A DNA stretch of 64,000 bases from Roseicyclus sp. (lineage in GTDB: Bacteria > Pseudomonadota > Alphaproteobacteria > Rhodobacterales > Rhodobacteraceae). Made by a program: the position numbers and the translations under genes. This document shows, piece by piece, positions 15,931-25,036 of the stretch. Position 1 is the first letter of the stretch. The number at the start of each line of letters is the position of its first letter. Below the pieces are notes generated by a model. It had not been told where the DNA came from. It ran no database searches and saw only the letters and a list, made by a program, of their open reading frames with translations. The stretch lies in the NCBI RefSeq assembly GCF_018402035.1, contig NZ_JAGYJN010000005.1:124001-188000 (forward strand), given 5' to 3'.

Positions 15931-18801
15931 ATGTTCTCTGAAAACGGCCTGTTACCGATCATCGCGATCTTGCCATTCCTGGGCGCACTTGTTCCGGGAT
16001 TGATGATTCGCGCTGGACGCAACGCCTGCGCGAGCTTTACCGCCATTCCCACCGTGTTGGCCTTGGTGTTATTGGCCAGCTTGGCACCGGGCGTGATGAG
16101 TGGCACCGTCTACCGCGCCGAGATCACCTGGCTTCCACAGCTGCAACTCTCGGCCAGTTTTTTCTTGGACGGCTTGGGGCTTTTGTTCGCTTTCATGATC
16201 CTTGGCGTGGGGCTGCTTATCACGCTTTACGCGCGCTTTTACCTGTCCAGCAAAGACCCGATGGGGCAATTCTATACATATCTTCTCTTGTTCCAAGGCG
16301 CGATGCTGGGCATCGTTCTTTCAGATAACATTCTGCTTTTGTTGATTTTCTGGGAACTGACGTCGCTATCTTCATTCTTGTTGATCGGATATTGGAAGCA
16401 TCTTCCCGAAGGCCGCCAAGGCGCTCGCATGGCATTGACCGTAACCGGCGCGGGCGGATTGGCGATGATCGGGGGGATGTTGATCCTTGGCGAGATCGTG
16501 GGAAGTTACCAGCTGACCGATATTCTGGCCGCTGGCGACCAGATCAAGGCAAGCGCTTGGTACGCACCGGCGGTCATCTTGATCTTGCTTGGGGCCTTCA
16601 CGAAATCCGCACAATTCCCGTTCCACTTCTGGCTACCCCATGCCATGGCCGCGCCGACGCCTGTTTCGGCCTACCTGCATTCGGCGACCATGGTGAAGGC
16701 GGGCGTTTTCTTGATGGCGCGCATGTGGCCTGCGCTGGCCGGAACGGAGCTTTGGTTCTACGTCGTGGCCAGCGTTGGATTGGTCACAATGGTGCTTGGT
16801 GCGGTCATCGCGCTGTTCAAGGACGACCTCAAGGCGCTGCTGGCCTTTTCGACGGTCTCGCACCTGGGGCTGCTGACCATGCTTTTGGGCTTTGGCACGC
16901 CAGAGGCGGCGATTGCCGCAGTTTTTCACATCATCAACCACCTGACCTTCAAGGCGGCACTGTTCATGACGGCCGGCATTGTCGATCATGAAACTGGAAC
17001 ACGCGATATCAAGCGACTGGGCGGACTTGCCAAGGTGATGCCGATCACGGCGGCAATCGGGACGGTTGCAGCGCTATCGATGGCTGGCTTTCCACTTTTC
17101 AATGGCTTCTTGTCGAAAGAAGCCATGCTGCACGAGGCCTCTCACACGACTTGGTGGGAAAACCCTTGGATCGTCGGGGCATTGGCCACCTTGGGCGCGC
17201 TGTTCTCGGTCGCCTATAGCTTGCGCTTCATCTTTCATGTATTCGCAGGACCGGTGCGCGACGACTATCCGGCCAAACCACATGATCCCGGTTTCGGCAT
17301 GTGGGCGGCCCCTGCCTTCTTATGTGTCTTCGTGATCGCCATCGGGGTTGCACCCTTCCTTGCCACGCCGGTGGTCAAGATGGCGGCAGAGGCCGTAACT
17401 GGCGAGGATCTCTCATTCTATCTCAAGATCTGGCATGGGGTGAATACCGCGCTGCTGATGTCGGTTGCAGCGATCATCGGCGGGGTGATCCTGCTTGTAG
17501 CGCACCGGCCATTGGAGCGACTTTGGGCCACGATGCCGCGCCCCGAGGCCAAGACGATTTTCGACAGCCTGATCACGACGACCCAGCAGGTGATGCGCTG
17601 GCTGACGGGCATGCTGCACCAAGGAGCGATCAGCCGTTATCTTGCGATCTTTGTCGCTGCCACCGTCGTTTTGGGCCTGATTGCCTTTTCTGGGGGCGCG
17701 ATGGGCCCCGCGACCCGCGACCTGACCCCGGTTCCGCCCGTGGCCTTCGTGGGCTGGATGTTGCTGATGGCAGCGGTGGCGATGGTCGTTCTTTTCCACC
17801 GGATGCGGTTTCGGGCGCTGGTGGTGATCGGGGTCATTGGCTTGATGATCTCGGTAGGTTTCGTTTACCTTTCGGCTCCTGATCTTGCCCTGACGCAAAT
17901 CTCAGTCGAGACGGTCACGATCTTGCTGTTGCTATTGGCGCTGCATTTCTTGCCCAAACAAAGCCCACATGAAAGCGGGCCGGCACGACGGGCAGGCGAC
18001 GCAACCCTTGCCGTCATGGCCGGGGTCGCGGTGGCAGCCTTGGCTTACAGTTTCATGATGCGGGATTTCTCGACGATTTCCGACTACTACCTCGCCAATT
18101 CCAAATCCGGCGGCGGCGGCACGAATGTCGTCAACGTGATCCTTGTGGATTTCCGCGGCTACGACACCTACGGCGAGATCATCGTGCTGGGGATCGCGGG
18201 CTTGTGTATCTTCGCGTTGATGGAAGCGCTTTTGAACGGTCCGGCGGGAAGAAAGCTGCGCAAGGCAGAGTTTGGGCCTGACCGCTCTCGCGATCGGCAC
18301 CCGCTGATGATGGTGGTTGCTACACGGGTGATGTTGCCCATCGCGCTGATGGTCGGCGTCTATATCTTCTTGCGCGGGCACAACCAACCGGGCGGCGGTT
18401 TCGTTGCCGGGTTGATCTTCTCGATCGCGCTGCTGATGCAATACATGGCCAGCGGCTTTGCATGGACGACGCGGCGACAGAGGATCGAATACCATTCGCT
18501 GATCGGCTTTGGCGTGGTCATCGCAGGCCTCACAGGTGTGGGGTCATGGTTGGCAGGGCGCCCGTTTCTCACGTCCAATTTCGGCTATTTCGAGATTCCG
18601 CCAATCGAGGAGTTCGAACTGGCGACCGCCATGCTATTCGATCTGGGGGTTTTCTTATGCGTGCTTGGGGCGGTGATGCTGATTCTGTACAGCCTCTCGC
18701 GACTGGCCCGGCATGCCGGCGAAACCGTCAATAACGAACCGATAGACTATGATCCAAGCCGCTCGGTGCAGGCATCGTCCAGCACGGGAAAGGGGGCCTG
18801 A
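15931..18801 (+). CDS. mrpA: Mrp/Pha cation/proton antiporter subunit A fused to B
   Basis: At 956 aa and strongly hydrophobic, it combines MrpA with MrpB. The N-terminal part is a complex I ND5-like channel protein with the lysine-bearing helix KSAQFPFHFWLPHAMAAPTPVSAYLHSATMVKAG region near residue 225. The C-terminal part after about residue 790 holds the MrpB signature VMLPIALMVGVYIFLRGHNQ followed by PGGGFVAGLI. AB fusion is typical of alphaproteobacterial Pha/Mrp systems. The complex exports Na+ or K+ in exchange for protons. It is the first of six genes packed on one strand. The ATG at 15931 follows GCGGAG. Confidence 0.95.
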   Translation: MFSENGLLPIIAILPFLGALVPGLMIRAGRNACASFTAIPTVLALVLLASLAPGVMSGTVYRAEITWLPQLQLSASFFLDGLGLLFAFMILGVGLLITLYARFYLSSKDPMGQFYTYLLLFQGAMLGIVLSDNILLLLIFWELTSLSSFLLIGYWKHLPEGRQGARMALTVTGAGGLAMIGGMLILGEIVGSYQLTDILAAGDQIKASAWYAPAVILILLGAFTKSAQFPFHFWLPHAMAAPTPVSAYLHSATMVKAGVFLMARMWPALAGTELWFYVVASVGLVTMVLGAVIALFKDDLKALLAFSTVSHLGLLTMLLGFGTPEAAIAAVFHIINHLTFKAALFMTAGIVDHETGTRDIKRLGGLAKVMPITAAIGTVAALSMAGFPLFNGFLSKEAMLHEASHTTWWENPWIVGALATLGALFSVAYSLRFIFHVFAGPVRDDYPAKPHDPGFGMWAAPAFLCVFVIAIGVAPFLATPVVKMAAEAVTGEDLSFYLKIWHGVNTALLMSVAAIIGGVILLVAHRPLERLWATMPRPEAKTIFDSLITTTQQVMRWLTGMLHQGAISRYLAIFVAATVVLGLIAFSGGAMGPATRDLTPVPPVAFVGWMLLMAAVAMVVLFHRMRFRALVVIGVIGLMISVGFVYLSAPDLALTQISVETVTILLLLLALHFLPKQSPHESGPARRAGDATLAVMAGVAVAALAYSFMMRDFSTISDYYLANSKSGGGGTNVVNVILVDFRGYDTYGEIIVLGIAGLCIFALMEALLNGPAGRKLRKAEFGPDRSRDRHPLMMVVATRVMLPIALMVGVYIFLRGHNQPGGGFVAGLIFSIALLMQYMASGFAWTTRRQRIEYHSLIGFGVVIAGLTGVGSWLAGRPFLTSNFGYFEIPPIEEFELATAMLFDLGVFLCVLGAVMLILYSLSRLARHAGETVNNEPIDYDPSRSVQASSSTGKGA

Positions 18802-18802
18802 A

Positions 18803-19234
18803 ATGGAGCTACTTGTTGCAAGCGCTGTTGGCGCCCTGACGGCGGGTGGGGTCTACCTCATGTTGCGGCTGAGGGCGTTTGCGGTGATCCTAGGCTTGGC
18901 GCTGCTGTCTTACGCGGTAAATATTTTCTTGTTCTCGACAGGGCGGCTGGCGGTGGCCAAGCCGCCGGTCCTTGACGGCTACACCGTCAGCGATTTCGGC
19001 GCCTACACCGATCCGCTGCCGCAAGCGCTGGTGCTAACCGCCATCGTGATCAGTTTTGGCATGACCGCCGTTTTGGTCATGTTCGCCCTTGGCGCCTATC
19101 TTGAGGCCGGCGACGACAAGATCGATATGGATGGGCCCGATCAGCCCGACCGCCAGATCGCTGCGACGACCCCGCAAGGCTCGGAGAGCGATGGCATAAC
19201 ATTCGGCTTCGAACCAAGGGAGCGGGACGCATGA
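18803..19234 (+). CDS. mrpC: Mrp antiporter subunit C
   Basis: A NuoK-like protein of 143 aa with three membrane helices: LLVASAVGALTAGGVYLML, FAVILGLALLSYAVNIFLF and LVLTAIVISFGMTAVLVMF. The second-third helix region PLPQALVLTAIVISFG is the family signature. The C-terminal 35 residues are hydrophilic and variable. The ATG at 18803 comes right after the mrpA stop; its own stop overlaps the mrpD ATG. Needed for assembly of the Mrp complex in known systems. Confidence 0.94.
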   Translation: MELLVASAVGALTAGGVYLMLRLRAFAVILGLALLSYAVNIFLFSTGRLAVAKPPVLDGYTVSDFGAYTDPLPQALVLTAIVISFGMTAVLVMFALGAYLEAGDDKIDMDGPDQPDRQIAATTPQGSESDGITFGFEPRERDA

Positions 19235-20796
19235 ACCATTGGATCATCGCCCCTGTCATCTTGCCAGCGCTGCTGGCACCGCTGATCGCGTTCGTGATGC
19301 GGCACGACATCGTCTTGGCCCGGGCAGCCTCGAGTGTGGGAACACTCGCGTTGCTGGCCATTTCGGTCGGCCTGACGATCATGGCCGCCAATGGCGGCGT
19401 TCACGTCTACTATCTTGGCAACTGGCCTGCGCCTTTTGGCATCGTCTTGGTTTTGGATCGGCTGTCAGCGCTGATGGTACTGTTGACGGCGCTTCTTGCG
19501 GTGATCGTGCTTTTTCATGCCATTGCGACCGGGTGGGACAAACGCGGCAACCATTTTCACGCGCTGTTTCAGTTCCAGTTGATGGGCATCTGCGGCGCGT
19601 TCCTGACCGGCGACGCCTTTAACCTGTTCGTATTCTTCGAGGTCTTGCTGATCGCGTCCTACGGTTTGATGGTCCATGCGGGCGGCAAGGTCCGGCTGCA
19701 GGCGGGGTTGCAATATGTGGTGATGAACCTTGTCGGCTCGACGCTGTTCTTGTTCGCCTTGGGCACGCTGTACGCCTCGACCGGAACGCTGAACATCGCT
19801 GACCTGATCGTCAAGGTGCAAGAAAGCAACGCCGGTGACGATGGCTTGATCCGGGTGGCGGCGATGTTGCTTTTGATCGTCTTTGGGGTCAAGGCGGCCT
19901 TGGTGCCGCTGCATTTCTGGTTGCCCGCGACCTATGCAAATGCGCCCGCGCCGGTCGCGGCTCTGTTTGCGATCATGACCAAGGTTGGTGCCTATGCGAT
20001 CATTCGTATCCATGGGATGGCCTTCGGACCTGAAAACCCCGCAACCGGCAGCTTGATCTCGGATTGGCTCTTTGTGTTGGCGCTGGTGACGACGGCCGTC
20101 GGCGCAATCGGGGTATTTGGGGCGCGGCGCTTGGGATCACTGCTGTCTTATGCGGTGATCGGCTCGATGGGGACGCTGCTGCTGGCGGTATCGGCGTTCG
20201 ACCCATACGCCATTACCACCGCGCTATATTATCTTGTCCATTCGACCTTCGCGGCAGCGGCACTGTTCTTGCTGGCCGACCTGATCATCGCACGGCGCGG
20301 CAACGACTGGCTTGGTGTCCAACCTGCTACGGTACAAAATGGGTTGTTCGCGGCGCTTTTCTTCGCCGGGGCGATCGCAATGGCCGGGATGCCCCCGCTT
20401 TCAGGCTTTCTGGGCAAGCTGATGATCTTGGACGCGCTGCGGTCGCCGGAAGTGATCGGTTGGGCCTGGACAGCGATCTTGTTGGGATCTTTGCTGACGA
20501 TCTTGGGCTTTGCCCAAGCAGGCAGCGGGCTGTTCTGGAAATCGACCGCCAGTACGCCGTCCGACATGGGCAAGGCTGCCGACGCGCCGGGCGATCAGGC
20601 AAAGTCTGATACTGACCGCCTCGCCACGACAGCGCTTGCCATCGCGCCCAGCATGATAGCGCTTTGCGTGCTTGCTGCGCTGACGGTCATGGCGGGCCCG
20701 GTGACGACCTACCTTGAGGCGACTTCAGCCCAACTTCATGACAGTTCGAACTACGTCGACGCCGTCCTCAATGGCAATTCACGGGAGGAAAAGTAA
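19231..20796 (+). CDS. mrpD: Mrp antiporter subunit D
   Basis: At 521 aa this is a complex I ND2/ND4-like proton channel subunit. Conserved stretches include GDAFNLFVFFEVLLIASYGL with the key Glu in FFE, and GVKAALVPLHFWLPATYANA with the channel Lys, then APAPVAALFAIMTKVGAYA. It partners MrpA in ion translocation. The start overlaps mrpC by ATGA and the stop overlaps mrpE by one base (TAATG), showing tight operon packing. Confidence 0.95.
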   Translation: MNHWIIAPVILPALLAPLIAFVMRHDIVLARAASSVGTLALLAISVGLTIMAANGGVHVYYLGNWPAPFGIVLVLDRLSALMVLLTALLAVIVLFHAIATGWDKRGNHFHALFQFQLMGICGAFLTGDAFNLFVFFEVLLIASYGLMVHAGGKVRLQAGLQYVVMNLVGSTLFLFALGTLYASTGTLNIADLIVKVQESNAGDDGLIRVAAMLLLIVFGVKAALVPLHFWLPATYANAPAPVAALFAIMTKVGAYAIIRIHGMAFGPENPATGSLISDWLFVLALVTTAVGAIGVFGARRLGSLLSYAVIGSMGTLLLAVSAFDPYAITTALYYLVHSTFAAAALFLLADLIIARRGNDWLGVQPATVQNGLFAALFFAGAIAMAGMPPLSGFLGKLMILDALRSPEVIGWAWTAILLGSLLTILGFAQAGSGLFWKSTASTPSDMGKAADAPGDQAKSDTDRLATTALAIAPSMIALCVLAALTVMAGPVTTYLEATSAQLHDSSNYVDAVLNGNSREEK

Positions 20797-21287
20797 TGCT
20801 GCGCAAACTTGTCCCGCATCCCTTCCTTGCGGTGAGCTTGGCCTGTGTCTGGCTGGCGCTTGTCAACAAGATCACGCTGGGCAACATCATCTTGGGTGGT
20901 TTTCTCGGGTTGGTGATCGCGCTGATAACGGCACCTTATTGGCCGGGCAAACCCCGCGTGCGTGACCCTTTCAAGGTCGTTGGTTTCGTTTTCTTGGTGA
21001 TGTGGGACATCGTTGTTGCCAATGTCCAGATCGCGCTGATCATCTTGTTCAAGCCAACAGACAAGCTGAAATCAGCTTGGATCACGGTTCCGTTGGAATT
21101 GACGTCACCCGAAGCGATTACCGTCTTGGCTGGCACGATCACCATGACACCCGGCACGGTGTCGGCGACGCTTTCTTCCTGCGGCCGGGCCATTCTGGTG
21201 CATGCGTTGCACACTGACGATCCGATCGCGGTGCGCGACGATATCAAATCCCGCTACGAAAAGCGTTTGTTGGAGATATTCTCATGA
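20796..21287 (+). CDS. mrpE: Mrp antiporter subunit E
   Basis: A 163-aa membrane protein with the MrpE pattern: N-terminal helices (FLAVSLACVWLALVNKITLG, IILGGFLGLVIALITAPYW), a third at VVGFVFLVMWDIVVANVQIA, and the conserved cytoplasmic block TVLAGTITMTPGTVSATLS. The family stabilises the antiporter. It overlaps mrpD (TAATG) and mrpF (ATGA). Confidence 0.94.
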   Translation: MLRKLVPHPFLAVSLACVWLALVNKITLGNIILGGFLGLVIALITAPYWPGKPRVRDPFKVVGFVFLVMWDIVVANVQIALIILFKPTDKLKSAWITVPLELTSPEAITVLAGTITMTPGTVSATLSSCGRAILVHALHTDDPIAVRDDIKSRYEKRLLEIFS

Positions 21288-21553
21288 TCACCTATGCGTT
21301 GGTGTTCGCCATGGCTTGTATCGGCCTTGGCTTGCTGATGAACCTTTGGTTGTTGGTCCGAGGTCCGGGCAGGGCTGATCGGGTCTTGGCACTCGATACG
21401 ATGGTGATCAATGTCGTCGCCTTGCTTATACTTTACGGCATTCGCCAAGGAACGGGCGTCTATTTCGAAGCCTCGATGCTGATCGCCATGGTCGGCTTTG
21501 TCTCGACCGTCGCATATTGCCGCTTCATCTTGCGCGGCGACATCATCGAATAG
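21284..21553 (+). CDS. mrpF: Mrp antiporter subunit F
   Basis: An 89-aa protein with three membrane helices and the MrpF/PhaF signature GPGRADRVLALDTMVINVVA between helices 1 and 2. Its start overlaps the mrpE stop by ATGA. Mrp work in Bacillus shows that all small subunits are needed for full activity. The 9-bp gap to mrpG holds a short GGGG-rich ribosome site. Confidence 0.94.
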   Translation: MITYALVFAMACIGLGLLMNLWLLVRGPGRADRVLALDTMVINVVALLILYGIRQGTGVYFEASMLIAMVGFVSTVAYCRFILRGDIIE

Positions 21554-21562
21554 GGGGCTGCC

Positions 21563-21961
21563 ATGCTGGTAGAGATCGTTGTCTGTGTCTTTTTGGTCAT
21601 CGGGGCCCTTTTCGGCTTGGTCGGCAGTTTTGGCTTGCTCAAGCTTCAAGACACCATGCAGCGCTTGCATGCGCCGACCAAGGCCACAACATTGGGCATT
21701 GGTGGGGTGCTGATCGCCTCGATGCTGTATTTCTTGCTGATAAAAGACAGTTTCTCGTTCCATGAGTTGATGATCACCTTGTTCTTGTTCCTGACGGCGC
21801 CAATTTCCGCGAATTTCTTGGCACAGACCCATATCTCGCTGCGGATGAAACAATCCGACCTGCCCGAAAGCGGAGGCGCATATGGCTGGTCGCTGTTCGA
21901 CGACCCACCCGTAATGGAAAAGCCGTCAGAACCGGCCGCGCCAACCCAAGCGCCGCATTGA
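21563..21961 (+). CDS. mrpG: Mrp antiporter subunit G
   Basis: A 132-aa protein with three helices and the MrpG signature LLKLQDTMQRLHAPTKATTL. The last about 45 residues are a hydrophilic, proline-rich extension (EKPSEPAAPTQAPH). Last gene of the operon; a strong hairpin lies 146 bp downstream. No regulator is fused to or embedded in the operon. Confidence 0.94.
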   Translation: MLVEIVVCVFLVIGALFGLVGSFGLLKLQDTMQRLHAPTKATTLGIGGVLIASMLYFLLIKDSFSFHELMITLFLFLTAPISANFLAQTHISLRMKQSDLPESGGAYGWSLFDDPPVMEKPSEPAAPTQAPH

Positions 21962-22106
21962 CCGCCCACCGGGCGATGGTTCCGATACCGCGCACTGAGC
22001 CGCCCGATGTGTCCGCTCATCCGGGGCGGGAACACCCCTGCCAAGGCGGCATATCGGGCACGGCCACGTTCCGATAAAGGGGATGTGCAAGCCCAAGGCT
22101 GTATCA

Positions 22107-22149
22107 GATGCGCCGCGGCGGTTGACGGCAAATGCCGCCGCGGCGCATC
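22107..22149 (+). terminator. Strong hairpin after the mrp operon
   Basis: GATGCGCCGCGGCGG at 22107-22121 and its exact reverse complement at 22135-22149 form a 15-bp GC-rich stem with a 13-base loop. There is no U-run after it, so it is not a classical intrinsic terminator; it may be a 3' stabiliser or a Rho-assisted stop. The rest of 21962-22343 has no supported gene. Confidence 0.5.
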
Positions 22150-22343
22150 CGATGTGAAAACTTCCCCGATCCGTGAACACTGGAAGGGACAACCACCAGC
22201 TCGGGTCAGTTTTCGGCGGCGTCACGCGCGTGCCCACGTCGCGCCGCACCAATCGCTTGGTCAGGCAAAGCTAGACCGCAGGCAGCATAGGAAAAAGATA
22301 GAATTCTATTGATCTGCGATTGGAAAAACCTATTCCTTCCAGC

Positions 22344-23282
22344 ATGGCTTCATCCGTTCTGCCCATCACCCTGCGCCAGATGCGATATCTCATCGCTTTG
22401 GAAGAGACCCACCACTTCCGCGAAGCAGCGGAAAGCTGCGGTATTTCGCAGCCATCGCTATCGGTCCAGATCAAGACAATGGAGGATACACTCGGCCTGG
22501 TCTTGGTCGAACGCGGCCGCGGGCCGGTACGCCTGACCTTGGCTGGCCGCGAAGTCGCGCGGCGCGCGCGCGAGATTTTGGACGCCGCCCAAGGGATCTT
22601 GGATCTTTCGGTCACGTTGAAATCGGGGCTGGGTGGCACGATCCGCCTTGGCACCTCGGCCACGCTTGGTCCCTATCTGATGCCCCATGTCGTCAGCGAT
22701 CTGCGCGTCAGCCATCCCGATCTGCGCCTTTATATCCGCGAGGCGGCACCGCGCGATCTCCAGCGCGAATTGCATGATGGGGTGCATGACCTGATCTTGA
22801 CGCAATTGCCCGTCTCGGGCGCGACGCTTTCGCATGCGCGGCTTTTTCGGGAACCCTTGGCCGTCGCCATGCCAGCTGGTCATCCGCTGGCCGCACGCGA
22901 GACGCTCGACAATGACGATCTGGCCGACAAGACCATCTTGTCGCTTTCGCCTGCCTATGCGCTTTACGATATGATCTCGGCGCTTTGCGTGGAAACCGGG
23001 GCGCATCTATCGCGCGAGTATGAAGGCACATCGCTTGACGCACTGCGCCAAATGGTTGCGATGAACATGGGGCTGACATTTCTTCCCGCGCTTTACGTCG
23101 AAAGCGAGATCCAAGGGCGCGCGCGCGATGTGATTGTGCGGCCCTTTCGCGGTCGGCGCTTTGCGCGCTCGATTGGCTTAATTTGGCGGTCGTCATCCGG
23201 TGCTGGCCCGGCCTATGAACGCTTGGCTGCTGCAATTCGCGACACGGCACGCAGATTTCCCCAGCTTGTTATCGAAGCATGA
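22344..23282 (+). CDS. LysR-type regulator, OxyR-like but lacking the peroxidatic cysteine
   Basis: The N-terminal HTH (FREAAESCGISQPSLSVQIK) and the substrate domain match OxyR: LPITLRQMRYLIALEE, VAMPAGHPLA, and EYEGTSLDALRQMVAMNMG followed by LTFLPALY. In E. coli OxyR the sensing pair is Cys199 (GHCLRDQ) and Cys208 (GFCFEAGAD). Here the first position reads AYALYDM, with Ala206, while the second is kept as Cys215 in ALCVETGAH. It therefore cannot form the standard disulfide. The start is uncertain: TTG at 22320 or ATG at 22344; I prefer the ATG. No katG or other peroxide gene is adjacent. Confidence 0.82.
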   Translation: MASSVLPITLRQMRYLIALEETHHFREAAESCGISQPSLSVQIKTMEDTLGLVLVERGRGPVRLTLAGREVARRAREILDAAQGILDLSVTLKSGLGGTIRLGTSATLGPYLMPHVVSDLRVSHPDLRLYIREAAPRDLQRELHDGVHDLILTQLPVSGATLSHARLFREPLAVAMPAGHPLAARETLDNDDLADKTILSLSPAYALYDMISALCVETGAHLSREYEGTSLDALRQMVAMNMGLTFLPALYVESEIQGRARDVIVRPFRGRRFARSIGLIWRSSSGAGPAYERLAAAIRDTARRFPQLVIEA

Positions 23283-23327
23283 CGCTGTGGCATTGACGGG
23301 TGGCGGGACGGGGGCAAGACTAGACCC

Positions 23328-24038
23328 ATGACCGAATTCCTTAGCCTTGCCGATCTGCGCGCCTTGGCGCGCGACTGCCTGACCAGAGCGGGCGCGCCCG
23401 AGAGTGTGGCGCGCGCGGTCGCCGCCGAAGTCGCCGCCGCCGAAGCCGCGGGTGAGCGCGCAAACGGGATCGAGGCGCTGCTGCGCGATATCCGTCTGAT
23501 GCGCTATGGGCGCTTGCTGGCCGCAACGCAGGCACAGCTGATCCGCGCGCGACCGGGTTTCATGCGGCTTGATGCGCAGCATGGCTTTGCCGCCGCCGCG
23601 CTGTCGGGGGTGATGTCCGATCTTGCCGGGGTTGCCCGTGCGCAAGGAATTGCCGCCCTCAGGCTGGAACAAAGCAGCGATCCGGGCGGTATGATCTGCG
23701 CCACCGCCGCTTTGGGGGAACGGGGTCTGGCGGTCTTGGCTTTCGGCCCCGATGGTCCGGGCCGGATCGGACACCCCGACCTTTCGGGTCCAGCCCTGCT
23801 GCCTGCGCCACCGCGCACGGCGCTTAACCTGCTATTTCCCGAAATGGGCCATGGCCAACCAGCCGATAGCCCAATCGGGGGGTTGGTCGGCCATTTGGGC
23901 TGGCTCGTGGTGCTTGATGCAAGCTTTGCCGGCGATAGCTTTGCCAGCGCCGCGATCTGGGATCTTGCGACACCACCGAAAACCGCAGCTTCGATTGCCT
24001 GCTCGGCCGAGTTGCTCGAACAGATTGTGAGCGCGTGA
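23328..24038 (+). CDS. Short Ldh_2-like (malate/L-lactate dehydrogenase family) protein
   Basis: At 236 aa this is about 100 residues shorter than Ldh_2 dehydrogenases. The N-terminus (LADLRALARDCLTRAGAPES followed by VARAVAAEVAAAEAAG) resembles the family, but the catalytic SHG segment reads ERANGIEAL, with no histidine. The C-terminus ends soon after a glycine-rich central part. It may be a degenerate paralogue with a binding or no function. Its stop overlaps the ATG of the next LysR gene (TGATG), so the two are probably co-translated. Family assignment is from pattern memory, so tentative. Confidence 0.5.
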   Translation: MTEFLSLADLRALARDCLTRAGAPESVARAVAAEVAAAEAAGERANGIEALLRDIRLMRYGRLLAATQAQLIRARPGFMRLDAQHGFAAAALSGVMSDLAGVARAQGIAALRLEQSSDPGGMICATAALGERGLAVLAFGPDGPGRIGHPDLSGPALLPAPPRTALNLLFPEMGHGQPADSPIGGLVGHLGWLVVLDASFAGDSFASAAIWDLATPPKTAASIACSAELLEQIVSA

Positions 24039-25036
24039 TGGGGGATATCTTGCTCAAAGGGGTCACGCTGCGCGGGCTCGAGGTGTTTGAAACACTGGCC
24101 CATACCGGATCGGTCGCCGTCACGGCCGAGCGCTTGGGAATGAGCGCACCCGCCGTCTCGCAGCAATTGCGCAATCTCAGCACGGCTTTGGGTGTCGAAC
24201 TGGTCGATCATTCCCGCAGGCCCATGGTGTTGACCTCGGCGGGGCGGCTGTTTCTGGCACGCGCCGAGACCGCGCTACAAGCCCTTCGCGCGGGTCAACG
24301 CGGGCTGAGCATGCTGGATTTGTCCGAACTCTCGGCGCTGTCCATGGGCGTGATCGAGGATTTCGAGAACGAAGTGACACCGCATCTGGCGGCCGATTTG
24401 GCCGAGGCGATGACACAATGCGCCTTTCGGCTGGTGACAGGTGCCAGCCATGCCTTGCAAGGCCAGATCGCCCGGCGCGAGCTTGATATCGCGATCTGTG
24501 CGGCCAGTAGCCCCGGCCCCAGCGCGGCGATTACGCATCCGCTGATCGATGATCCCTATATTCTTGCGGTGCCACGCGGCACGGATGTATCGGGCGGCCT
24601 TGAAGCACTGTCGCATCTTACCTTTTTGCGCCGCGACCCGGATCAGGTGATGGGCCGCCAGATCGAGCGCTACATCGCGGCGGCGGGATTGCGCCTGCCG
24701 CATCGCTTCGAGATGGACTCGAACCAATCGATCTCGGCCTTGGTCGCGGGTGGCAATAGTTGGACCATCACCACTCCCCTAAGCCTTTTGCGTGCGGGCC
24801 GATTTGCGGGCGATATCGATCCGCACCCCCTGCCCGGACCCGCGATATCGCGAAGGATCGTGCTTTATGCCACGGGTGATTGGACCGGCCCCATTCCCGC
24901 GCGCATCGCGGACCGCGCAAGAGAATTGATCGAAGAGCATTTCGCCGCGCCGGGGCGGCTGAAAATGCCATGGCTCAACGACAGTTTCCGGCCACTGGTT
25001 CCTGATGACATCACACAACCAGAGATTGAGTTGTAA
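24038..25036 (+). CDS. LysR-family transcriptional regulator
   Basis: A 332-aa protein with an N-terminal HTH: FETLAHTGSVAVTAERLGMS then APAVSQQLRNLSTALGVELV, followed by RRPMVLTSAGRLFLARAE, the standard LysR linker. The effector domain is present; the ligand is unknown. A GTG three bases upstream is possible, but the ATG at 24038 fits the TGATG junction with the preceding gene. It may regulate itself, the preceding Ldh_2-like gene or the downstream acs gene 384 bp away; no direct evidence favours one. Confidence 0.85.
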   Translation: MGDILLKGVTLRGLEVFETLAHTGSVAVTAERLGMSAPAVSQQLRNLSTALGVELVDHSRRPMVLTSAGRLFLARAETALQALRAGQRGLSMLDLSELSALSMGVIEDFENEVTPHLAADLAEAMTQCAFRLVTGASHALQGQIARRELDIAICAASSPGPSAAITHPLIDDPYILAVPRGTDVSGGLEALSHLTFLRRDPDQVMGRQIERYIAAAGLRLPHRFEMDSNQSISALVAGGNSWTITTPLSLLRAGRFAGDIDPHPLPGPAISRRIVLYATGDWTGPIPARIADRARELIEEHFAAPGRLKMPWLNDSFRPLVPDDITQPEIEL

